A stretch of 41,126 bases of DNA from NCBI GenBank assembly GCA_964628215.1, contig CAZVNF010000016.1, positions 1-41,126 on the forward strand, written 5' to 3'. This DNA is from CAIVAT01 sp964628215. Its GTDB lineage: Bacteria > Bacteroidota > Bacteroidia > Bacteroidales > FEN-979. The notes under the pieces were generated by a model. That model searched no databases and was not told the origin of the DNA. It was given only the letters and a program-made list of their open reading frames with translations. Below are positions 7,899 to 14,691 of the stretch, in pieces (position 1 is the first letter of the stretch; each line of letters opens with the position of its first letter). The position numbers and the translations under genes were made by a program.

Positions 7899-8633
7899 TT
7901 ACGCTCTTGCCAGTTTGATGAAAACATCGTTCATGGATGGGGCGCCGAACTGTCTTTTCAGATTATCGGGGGTGTCGAGTGCGGCAATGCGCCCGTCGAC
8001 CATGATGGACACCCTGTCGCAATACTCTGCTTCGTCCATGTAATGTGTGGTAACAAAAACGGTTATCCCGTCATGAGCGGCTTCAAAGATCATGTCCCAG
8101 AATTGCCTTCGCGTTATCGGGTCAACACCGCCGGTGGGTTCATCCAGGAAAACGATCCTGGGATTATGAAGTACCGCCACGGAGAAGGCCAGTTTTTGTT
8201 TCCAGCCCAGGGGGATATCCCTGATCAGTTTATCACGTGCCGATTCAAATCCAAGGCGAAGCATCAGCGCATGTGCGCGGGAATTGATCTCGTTTTTCCG
8301 CAGACCATAGATGCCCCCGTAAAAACGGATGTTTTCGTAAACGGTAAGGTCGTCGTACAGTGAAAACCGCTGGCTCATGTAGCCGATGTTCCTTTTTACT
8401 TTTTCACGCTGGGTGTAGATGTCAAAACCGGCCACCGACAACTCCCCGGAAGTGGGGTAGGACAAACCGCATAGAATCTTGATGGCCGTGGTTTTTCCGG
8501 CGCCATTGGCTCCCAGGAAACCAAATATCTCCCCTTTTTTTACCTCAAAAGTCAAATGGTCATTCGCTACGAATGAGCCAAATTTCTTGACGAGGTTTTT
8601 TACGGTGATGATATTTTCGATTGGTAATGACAT
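7899..8633 (-). CDS. ABC transporter ATP-binding protein (second ATPase)
   Basis: This 244-residue ATPase has Walker A GANGAGKTT, a Q-loop at YMSQRFSLY and Walker B IVFLDEPTGGVDP followed by a TTHYMDEAEYCD H-loop. The signature motif reads PLGWKQKL instead of LSGGQ, a deviation I associate with the C-terminal half of YbhF-like ATPases. The chosen start is the ATG at 8633 (MSLPIEN). An upstream GTG at 8654 would add seven residues encoded partly by spacer sequence. It likely pairs with the neighbouring ATPase as a heterodimer, equivalent to the fused two-domain YbhF of enterobacteria. Confidence 0.92.
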   Translation of the reverse strand: MSLPIENIITVKNLVKKFGSFVANDHLTFEVKKGEIFGFLGANGAGKTTAIKILCGLSYPTSGELSVAGFDIYTQREKVKRNIGYMSQRFSLYDDLTVYENIRFYGGIYGLRKNEINSRAHALMLRLGFESARDKLIRDIPLGWKQKLAFSVAVLHNPRIVFLDEPTGGVDPITRRQFWDMIFEAAHDGITVFVTTHYMDEAEYCDRVSIMVDGRIAALDTPDNLKRQFGAPSMNDVFIKLARA

Positions 8634-8648
8634 TTTTCCAGTTAAATA

Positions 8649-8690
8649 AACCACTTAGAAGGCACTTAGAACACTTAGAAAAACACTAAG
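8649..8690. repeat. Short repeat string (CACTTAGAA / CACTAAG type)
   Basis: Four imperfect units (CCACTTAGAAGG, CACTTAGAA, CACTTAGAAAAA, CACTAAGAAG) fill the spacer between the two ATPase genes. The string supplies the stop codon of the upstream ATPase (TAG at 8686-8688). The same kind of string recurs at 12342-12377. Confidence 0.7.
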
Positions 8691-9618
8691 AAGCTACGGG
8701 CACCCCTGCCGTCATCAGTTCCATAAAACAATCCTCAATTGTAGCTTCAACCGGGGTGATTTCAACCTGTTCATGCTGGTTGCTTTTCAAAAAGTCAGCC
8801 AATGACTCCTTGTTTACAGCTTTCTCCTTAAAGGCTACATGGGCCGACTGACCGAAGGCATACACGCTGTGAATTCCCGGATACTCCCTCAGCTCGCCCA
8901 GCAGTTTGTGAATGTCTCCTGTCTTCACCGAAAACAGCGACAGGGGATAATTGCTTATTACCTCCTGCGGCGTACTGATGGTCATGATGCGCCCGTTCTG
9001 CATTAGCGCAACCCTGTCGCACAGGCTGGCTTCATCCATATAAGGGGTGGAAACCAGGATGGTAATTCCCGATGCCTTCAACCGTTTCAACATTTCCCAG
9101 AACTCCAGACGCGAAACAGCATCCACTCCGGTGGTGGGTTCATCCAGGAACAGGATGTCCGGTTTGTGGATCATGGCACATGAAAGAGCCAGTTTCTGTT
9201 TCATCCCACCCGATAATTTCCCGGCTTTCCTGTTTTTAAAAGGCTCTATCTGCTGATAGATATCTTTTACAAGGTAGTAGTTTTCCTGGATTGTGGAACC
9301 GAAAATGGTGGCAAAAAAGTTGAGGTTTTCTTCCACAGTCAGATCCTGGTAGAGTGAAAATTTTCCGGGCATGTATCCGCTGATTTGCCGGATATTCCTG
9401 TAATCTTTCACCACATCAAAGCCTTCTATGGTACAATGTCCGCTATCAGCTAAAAGCAGGGTGGTAAGCACACGGAAAAGGGTGGTTTTACCAGCCCCGT
9501 CGGGACCGATAAACCCGAAAATCTCACCCCGGGCAACCTCAAACGAGATGTCGTCAAGGGCAAGCGTATTCCCAAATCTTTTGGTCAGCTGCCTCGCAAG
9601 AACGGAGTTGTCTGGCAT
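8686..9618 (-). CDS. ABC transporter ATP-binding protein (first ATPase)
   Basis: This 310-residue ATPase has Walker A GPDGAGKTT (38-46), canonical signature LSGGMKQKL (from 135), Walker B ILFLDEPTTGVD (E160) and a STPYMDEASLCD switch region. The DUF4162-like C-terminal extension (about 225-310) is usual for ATPases of ABC-2 exporters. It precedes the second ATPase, separated by a 52-nt spacer that carries a repeat string. Compared with that partner it keeps an intact signature motif, so the heterodimer is predicted to have asymmetric ATP sites. Confidence 0.93.
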   Translation of the reverse strand: MPDNSVLARQLTKRFGNTLALDDISFEVARGEIFGFIGPDGAGKTTLFRVLTTLLLADSGHCTIEGFDVVKDYRNIRQISGYMPGKFSLYQDLTVEENLNFFATIFGSTIQENYYLVKDIYQQIEPFKNRKAGKLSGGMKQKLALSCAMIHKPDILFLDEPTTGVDAVSRLEFWEMLKRLKASGITILVSTPYMDEASLCDRVALMQNGRIMTISTPQEVISNYPLSLFSVKTGDIHKLLGELREYPGIHSVYAFGQSAHVAFKEKAVNKESLADFLKSNQHEQVEITPVEATIEDCFMELMTAGVPVAS

Positions 9619-9621
9619 AAA

Positions 9622-10092
9622 TTAATTCTGCGGTGGCGTGCTCTTTGTCCAGTAAGTGTTTCTGCCAAGTAATGAAACGCCGATATACCCGCGAACTTTC
9701 AGTTTGGTCGCTCCTTCAAACTGGATATAGCATTTATACGTTTTTCCATTTTTCGGATCATAAATTGTGCCGCCCGACCACTCTTCCTTCCCATCGAAAG
9801 TAAAGTTCTTCATGTTAACCATGCCAACGATTGGGACGGATTTCAGTTTTGCATCCGGGTTCTCCTTGTCGGTGCGTGGCAGCCCGGTCTCCCTGTCGGT
9901 AGGTTCCCTTAGCCAGACAAGTTTTCCGAAATACTTTCCGTTTTCTTTATACAGCGTGATTTTCCCGGTGGCTTCCTGGTTCAGCCAGGTGCCCAGGATA
10001 TCGTCGCCTTTATGGGTTTGAGCAGAGGCTGAAATTCCCGACCACATGGTTAAAACGATCAGCAGTAAAAAAGTGGATGTGATTTTTTTCAT
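9622..10092 (-). CDS. Secreted DUF2147-family protein
   Basis: This 156-residue protein has a clear signal peptide (MKKITSTFLLLIVLTMWSGI, then SASAQ). The mature part matches DUF2147: ILGTWLNQEATGKITLY, GKYFGKLVWL, a GLPRTDKENPD segment, GGTIYDPKNGKTY and LKVRGYIGVSLLGR near the end. It probably forms a small beta-barrel or beta-sandwich in the periplasm. The molecular function is not established. Being placed inside the exporter unit (3 nt before the first ATPase and 21 nt after the adaptor) is unusual for an otherwise stand-alone family and suggests a link to envelope stress or to the exported substrate. Confidence 0.88.
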   Translation of the reverse strand: MKKITSTFLLLIVLTMWSGISASAQTHKGDDILGTWLNQEATGKITLYKENGKYFGKLVWLREPTDRETGLPRTDKENPDAKLKSVPIVGMVNMKNFTFDGKEEWSGGTIYDPKNGKTYKCYIQFEGATKLKVRGYIGVSLLGRNTYWTKSTPPQN

Positions 10093-10113
10093 GGTTTTGG
10101 TTCTTGGTTTTAG

Positions 10114-11004
10114 TTAATTGGAAATCAATTTTATCTCTCCGGGCATGCCTATTTTCAGGGCGCCATCGTTCAGTACCCGAACTTTTACTGCGTAAACCAG
10201 GTTTACGCGTTCCTCTTTTGTTTGTATGGTTTTCGGGGTGAATTCAGCGGTTTGTGAAATCCAGCTGACGATACCCTCCATTTTTGTGTTGGTCTTTTCA
10301 TCTTTATCAATGCGAACTTCCACCTTATCTCCTATTTTGAGATGAGGCAACTGGGCTCCGCTGATATACACGCGAAGCTGCATTTCACGAAGGTCGGCAA
10401 TCTTGTATAGTGGTTTTCCAAAGGTGGTGACTTCATTGTTCTCGGCAAATTTTGTAAGTACTGTTCCTTTTATCGGGTTGACAATACGTGCGTTTTTTAC
10501 CGATTCGCTTACCTGGGCTATCTGTTGTTCCGTGCTGCCGATCTGATCGTCGATGCCCCGGTATTGGGATTTGATCGAGGCGATCTGCTTTTCAATCATG
10601 TTGAGGCTGGCATTCAGGTCGTCGAGTTGCTTTTGCGTTGCAGCTCCGTCTTTAAGTAAAATAACCACACGGTTTTTTTCTATCAGGATGTTTTTCCGGT
10701 TCTGTTCCTGAACTTCAATCTGTGCAGCCAGGTCGTCTTTGCGGGAACCGGTGGCGTTTTTTTGCTCCGTGATTTGCAGCTTTTTCAGGTGCAGATCCGT
10801 GGTGTCGACATACCCTACAAGCTGGTTGGAATCGAGTATCTGTCCCTCCTCAAGATTCAACAGCATGATCCTTCCATTGGCCAGTGACGAGACTGTGACC
10901 TCGGTGGCTTCAAAAGAACCATAAGCATCAGGCTTATCCTTGTTGTTTTCACAAGATGAAAGAAGCACAATCCCGGCGAATATTCCTGCAAGATATCGTT
11001 TCAT
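10114..11004 (-). CDS. HlyD/YbhG-type periplasmic adaptor lipoprotein
   Basis: This 296-residue protein has a lipoprotein signal with lipobox LSSC (Cys at about 19). A short biotinyl-lipoyl-like half-motif (GRIMLLNLEEGQILDSNQLV) follows, then a long alpha-helical coiled-coil hairpin (about 75-165, rich in K, E and Q), the second lipoyl half (NARIVNPIKGTVLTKFAENN) and a beta-barrel region with LRVYISGAQLPHLKIGDKVEV. This is the membrane fusion protein that links the ABC permeases to the TolC-type channel. It lies between the channel gene and the ATPases. The lipid anchor replaces the membrane helix found in some relatives. Confidence 0.93.
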   Translation of the reverse strand: MKRYLAGIFAGIVLLSSCENNKDKPDAYGSFEATEVTVSSLANGRIMLLNLEEGQILDSNQLVGYVDTTDLHLKKLQITEQKNATGSRKDDLAAQIEVQEQNRKNILIEKNRVVILLKDGAATQKQLDDLNASLNMIEKQIASIKSQYRGIDDQIGSTEQQIAQVSESVKNARIVNPIKGTVLTKFAENNEVTTFGKPLYKIADLREMQLRVYISGAQLPHLKIGDKVEVRIDKDEKTNTKMEGIVSWISQTAEFTPKTIQTKEERVNLVYAVKVRVLNDGALKIGMPGEIKLISN

Positions 11005-11027
11005 TGGGCTGGGTATTTCAATATTAA

Positions 11028-12335
11028 TTACAATTTGCCAAGGTTGTATAAATAGTTGATCTTTGCCTTGATCAGCTGGATCTTGTGGATTTCCATACCC
11101 ATCCGGGCCTGTGTTTCGTCGTTGACCCGGAGTATGTAATCGCTGGAAGTGATCACCCCGTTTGTCAGCTGCGAGGATGAGATAAGGGAGATCCCGGCTC
11201 TGAGTTCAACCAGCTCCTGGTCCCTCACCAGCAATTCAGAAAGCTTGGTGATGTCTGTGAGGTTTTTCCGTGTGCTCACCCGGAGGTTCTTGTCAAATGT
11301 TTCCTGCTGATTTTTAAGAATATCACCCTGGATGGTATAGATTTTTTTTTCATTGGTATTGGCATTCCAGTTCCATGGATTCCAGGTGAGCCTGGCCCCA
11401 ACCATAACCATCGGGGCAAGGTCGGTCGACAGGAAGTTATAACCGGGGATGCCGAGGCCAAACTGGCCGAAAGCCCAGAGTTTCGGGTTCCACCGGGTGG
11501 TGACCATGTTTTTTAACAGGTTGGTTCTTTCTTTCTGAACGTTGAATAATTCGAATTCAATGCGGCTGTTTTCGTAATTCTGCACCGGCAGGGAAATTTC
11601 GGGTGTTTTGAATGCCGCCTGCTCATTGATGGGCAGGGAGACAAGTTCCGACAGCATACCCATGCTGGCAACCCGGTCCATGGACAGTTCATAGATGTTC
11701 TGGTCAAGCTTGATGATCTCAGCCCGGATCAGGTCGGCATTCATTTTCAGCGTGGAGCCATTCCTCACTGCAGATTCCACTTCGGACAGTTTTGACCCGA
11801 GTTGCTTCCGCGTTTGCTGCAGCAGCAGGATGTTCTGCTGTGTGAGCAGGATGCTGAAAAAAAACTGGTTCACCTGGTCCTTCAGAAGGTAAAGGGTTGC
11901 ATCCACATTTTTTTTATCCACATCGAGGTTGAACTTTTCCAGTTTCTTCTGGTAGCCGGTCACGTTGCCGTCGTATATGGCTTCGGTTACATCGAGGGTG
12001 AGCTTATACTGATCCTTGGGAATGGCGGGTCCCTGAAGTTCAGGTAACCCCGCTGGCAATGGGATCACCACTTCCGTAACCTCATTCTGCCATGAAGCAC
12101 TTCCGTTTATATTGATGGACGGGAGGTAGTTTTTATTCAGGTTTTTGGTCCTCAGACTGCTTGATTTATCGAGAAGATCAGCCTGCCTTGTGAGAGGGTA
12201 GGATGTTTCAAGCTGCCGATAACATTTTTCGAGGGTAATGGTATCCTGGGCAACAACCTGCCTCATGCCCGGACCTGAAAGAAACAATACTGGCAACAGG
12301 TAACGGGTAATGAGCAATGCAGCGATCCTTTTCAT
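11028..12335 (-). CDS. TolC-family outer membrane efflux protein
   Basis: The 435-residue protein starts at the ATG at 12335 (MKRIAALLITRYLLPVLFL), which gives a proper signal peptide. A more distal ATG at 12374 would add 13 residues encoded by a repeat string. The sequence shows the duplicated OEP pattern of long amphipathic helices with N/Q/L-rich stretches, a beta-strand segment (PSININGSASWQNE) and a second one (WNPKLWAFGQFGLGIPGYNF). It should trimerise as the outer-membrane exit duct of the exporter encoded downstream. The adaptor gene begins 23 nt after its stop. Confidence 0.9.
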   Translation of the reverse strand: MKRIAALLITRYLLPVLFLSGPGMRQVVAQDTITLEKCYRQLETSYPLTRQADLLDKSSSLRTKNLNKNYLPSININGSASWQNEVTEVVIPLPAGLPELQGPAIPKDQYKLTLDVTEAIYDGNVTGYQKKLEKFNLDVDKKNVDATLYLLKDQVNQFFFSILLTQQNILLLQQTRKQLGSKLSEVESAVRNGSTLKMNADLIRAEIIKLDQNIYELSMDRVASMGMLSELVSLPINEQAAFKTPEISLPVQNYENSRIEFELFNVQKERTNLLKNMVTTRWNPKLWAFGQFGLGIPGYNFLSTDLAPMVMVGARLTWNPWNWNANTNEKKIYTIQGDILKNQQETFDKNLRVSTRKNLTDITKLSELLVRDQELVELRAGISLISSSQLTNGVITSSDYILRVNDETQARMGMEIHKIQLIKAKINYLYNLGKL

Positions 12336-12341
12336 TTTTTT

Positions 12342-12377
12342 ACCACTAAGGCACTGAAGAACACTAAGTTGCACTAA
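12342..12377. repeat. Short repeat string (CACTAAGG / CACTAAGTT type)
   Basis: Four imperfect units (CCACTAAGG, CACTGAAGAA, CACTAAGTTG, CACTAAAT) occupy most of the spacer between the MltD-like gene and the TolC-type gene. The units resemble those at 8649-8690. This makes the upstream ATG at 12374 an unlikely start. Confidence 0.65.
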
Positions 12378-12384
12378 ATCAGCA

Positions 12385-14184
12385 TTATTTGGGGATTTTT
12401 AGTTTTTGTCCCGCGGTTAACCGGGTGTTATTTTTAATTTTATTCAGCGACTTGAGCTGAGATACCGTTACATCGTTCTTTGCCGCGATATCCCAAAGAT
12501 TGTCACCCGCCTGGACCGTATATAAAGTAAAACGCTGTGAACCTGAAGCCGTGCTTTTGGCTTTTGAATTTGACTCAGTATTTGCGTTTGAGGCAGAAGT
12601 GCTGCCACTTTCCGTTACCCTGATCTTTTGACCTACCAGGAGTTTGGAGCTGGTAAGGTTATTCCATTTCATCAGTTCGGCAGTGGTGCAATGATATTTT
12701 GTTGCAATAGATCCCAGGCTTTCACCACTCTTGGTGATATGAACCGTTTTTGGGCTGGCTGAAGGGGATGGTGAAGAAGAGGCCGGTTTGGAAGCACCCG
12801 GTTCTGAAGCGTTGGAAGAAGTTGACTTTACTGAAGTATCCCTCGGAACAGCTTGTGGAATATAGGTGGAGTTGGGTACACTTTCAATGTTCTTTCCCTT
12901 GGTTGAATTGACATACACCAGGATCTTTTTATTCGGTTTGATCGTGTTTTTCTTCAATCCGTTGAGCGATTTCAGCTCTGCGGTGGTCATATGGAATTTT
13001 TTCGCAACAGAAACAACGGTCTCCCCGCTTTTAACAGTATACAGCTCCGATTCACGGTAATTGCTGTATACCAGCTGCGACAAGGCGTCACTGGCCAACC
13101 CTTCTTTTGTTCTGTAGGCATACAGGGCATATTCATTATTGATAAAGTTCCCGATATACTTTTTCCGTAAGCGCAGCTTATAGGGACTTTCAGCAGTAGC
13201 CGGGATCACCCTGTGTTTAAAGGAGGGATTTAAAAATACGATTTCATCCATCGGAATGTTCAGCATTTCAGAGATCTGGTCGAATGACAACGGGTTGTGC
13301 ACGGTCACGGTATCCACTTCATAATAGAGTATTCCCGGATCCACCGGGTAAATTTTGTGTTCGTTTGCATACGTGATTACATAACTTGCCGCGATGAACG
13401 CCGGAACATAAGAGGCGGTTTCCTTGGGCAGGTATTTTTTTATCGCCCAGAAATTCTTGATACCCCCGGCACGGCGGATGGCCTTGTTTACATTTCCCGC
13501 ACCTGAATTATAGGCTGCCAGGGCCAGTGACCAGCTTCCGTAAATATCATACAGGTCGGTGAGGTGCTCGCATGCCGCTATGGTTGATTTGTAGGGGTCG
13601 AACCGGTCATCCACATAGGTGCTTACTTTCAGTCCGTAGCCCTTCCCGGTGCCATACATGAACTGCCACAATCCTTTTGCCCCGGCCGGTGAGTTGGCGA
13701 TGGGGTTGAGCGCTGATTCAATAACAGCAAGGTATTTGAGCTCAAGGGGCATGTTGTATTTATCAAGCTGTTCCTCAAATAAGGGAAAATAAATTTGTGA
13801 CAGTCCAAGGATACGCGCGGTAAGTTTTCGCTTTCTGAAGCCATAGAGTTCTATGAATTTTTTCACTTCGCCGTTGTATACAAATTCAAAGGGCGACTGG
13901 TCATTCATCAGTGCAATGCGCTCGGCATAAACGCTATCGGGAAAGGTGGGAATGTCGTTATCGGAAAAGGTGCTCCAGTTTTGATATTGGTTGGCATTCG
14001 GGAATTGGGTGTCTTCGAAAATCTTAAGGTTTGCCAGGCTGTCAAGCATCACAACTACCTGGTCGTCTTCGATCAAACGCTGATTTCTGATTACAGAATC
14101 CGGACGGATGGGGTTCTGCCCCGACAGACACAATGGGTATATTAACAGGGAAAGGAGTGCAACCTGGATTTTTTTCAATATCAT
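12385..14184 (-). CDS. MltD-like lytic transglycosylase with three LysM domains
   Basis: This 599-residue protein has an N-terminal signal peptide ending near SGQ. An SLT catalytic domain (about 135-265) has E156 in YLAVIESALN as the likely catalytic acid, followed by AGAKGLWQFM and LALAAYNSGAGNV. Three LysM peptidoglycan-binding repeats lie at about 386-430, 481-524 and 551-598, joined by Ser/Ala/Pro-rich linkers. It cleaves peptidoglycan in the periplasm. It is the first gene of the minus-strand unit leading into the TolC-type exporter and has its own -7 promoter element at 14226-14233. With the MltF-like gene at the far end, the exporter cluster is bracketed by two wall-cleaving enzymes. 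Confidence 0.93.
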   Translation of the reverse strand: MILKKIQVALLSLLIYPLCLSGQNPIRPDSVIRNQRLIEDDQVVVMLDSLANLKIFEDTQFPNANQYQNWSTFSDNDIPTFPDSVYAERIALMNDQSPFEFVYNGEVKKFIELYGFRKRKLTARILGLSQIYFPLFEEQLDKYNMPLELKYLAVIESALNPIANSPAGAKGLWQFMYGTGKGYGLKVSTYVDDRFDPYKSTIAACEHLTDLYDIYGSWSLALAAYNSGAGNVNKAIRRAGGIKNFWAIKKYLPKETASYVPAFIAASYVITYANEHKIYPVDPGILYYEVDTVTVHNPLSFDQISEMLNIPMDEIVFLNPSFKHRVIPATAESPYKLRLRKKYIGNFINNEYALYAYRTKEGLASDALSQLVYSNYRESELYTVKSGETVVSVAKKFHMTTAELKSLNGLKKNTIKPNKKILVYVNSTKGKNIESVPNSTYIPQAVPRDTSVKSTSSNASEPGASKPASSSPSPSASPKTVHITKSGESLGSIATKYHCTTAELMKWNNLTSSKLLVGQKIRVTESGSTSASNANTESNSKAKSTASGSQRFTLYTVQAGDNLWDIAAKNDVTVSQLKSLNKIKNNTRLTAGQKLKIPK

Positions 14185-14225
14185 GCAGATAACGTTTTAA
14201 TCGATAATCATTTATACAAGAACTG

Positions 14226-14233
14226 CAAAAATA
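14226..14233 (-). promoter_or_regulatory. Bacteroidota -7 element for the MltD-like gene and exporter unit
   Basis: On the minus strand this reads TATTTTTG followed by C, an exact TAnnTTTG match. It lies 42 bp upstream of the ATG at 14184. No clear -33 TTG is seen at the expected distance. Confidence 0.5.
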
Positions 14234-14310
14234 GGGTTTTATTTTAATAATTCCCTACATGGATGCTGACCTAAATCTGTTTCCCGGGCTACCCGAAACA
14301 ATACTTATTT

Positions 14311-14602
14311 ATTCAAGTTTCGGGGTTGAAATAACTCATATTAAAGCCCCGAATGGGGCGTAATATAATAGCGATGGGCATAGCCCATCGATTATAAGAC
14401 AACCATACCCATAAGCCCTGAAAGGGCGTGATAAATATTTTAGTCGACATAGCCTCCTTCTATGTAATAAGATACCGCCCTTTCAGGGCTTAATGGGCTT
14501 CATTTGCCAAACGCACAGGGCTTCACCCTGTGTTAATAGATTGCGCCCCTTCGGGGCTGTTGATAAGGATTTCTGATAATTTTTCAAATCCGAAACTTGA
14601 GT
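14311..14602. repeat. REP-like palindrome cluster with terminal inverted repeats (MITE-like)
   Basis: Terminal inverted repeats are ATTCAAGTTTCGGGGTTGAA (14311-14330) and the reverse complement of 14583-14602, which differ at only a few positions. Inside are seven hairpins: GCCCC-GAAT-GGGGC (14346-14359), CGATGGGC-ATA-GCCCATCG (14372-14390), GCCCT-GAA-AGGGC (14415-14427), ACATAG-7 nt-CTATGT (14447-14465), GCCCT-TTC-AGGGC (14477-14489), CACAGGG-5 nt-CCCTGTG (14514-14532) and GCCCC-TTC-GGGGC (14545-14557). The GCCCC and GCCCT palindromes occur in mirrored pairs. No protein is encoded. It fills most of the spacer between two divergent genes. Confidence 0.8.
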
Positions 14603-14643
14603 TATTTATTCTTTCTGTTGAAATTTCAGCAAATTTAAGGATT

Positions 14644-14672
14644 TTGGCAGAACGATGAAAGTGTTACATTTG
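14644..14672 (+). promoter_or_regulatory. Bacteroidota-type promoter of the peptidylarginine deiminase gene
   Basis: TTG at 14644-14646 is followed by an 18-nt spacer and TACATTTG at 14665-14672, matching TTG-N17-23-TAnnTTTG. Transcription would start near 14679, giving a leader of about 13 nt before the ATG at 14692. Confidence 0.7.
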
Positions 14673-14691
14673 TACTCCTAAACTATACCAA

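Noticed and set aside
12336..12374. Longer start for the TolC-type gene
   Set aside because: The added residues are encoded by a repeat string, and the internal start at 12335 gives a proper signal peptide.
14311..14602. CRISPR or riboswitch
   Set aside because: The palindromes are of several kinds with irregular spacing, arranged as mirrored pairs inside terminal inverted repeats. This is unlike direct repeats of a CRISPR or a known riboswitch fold.
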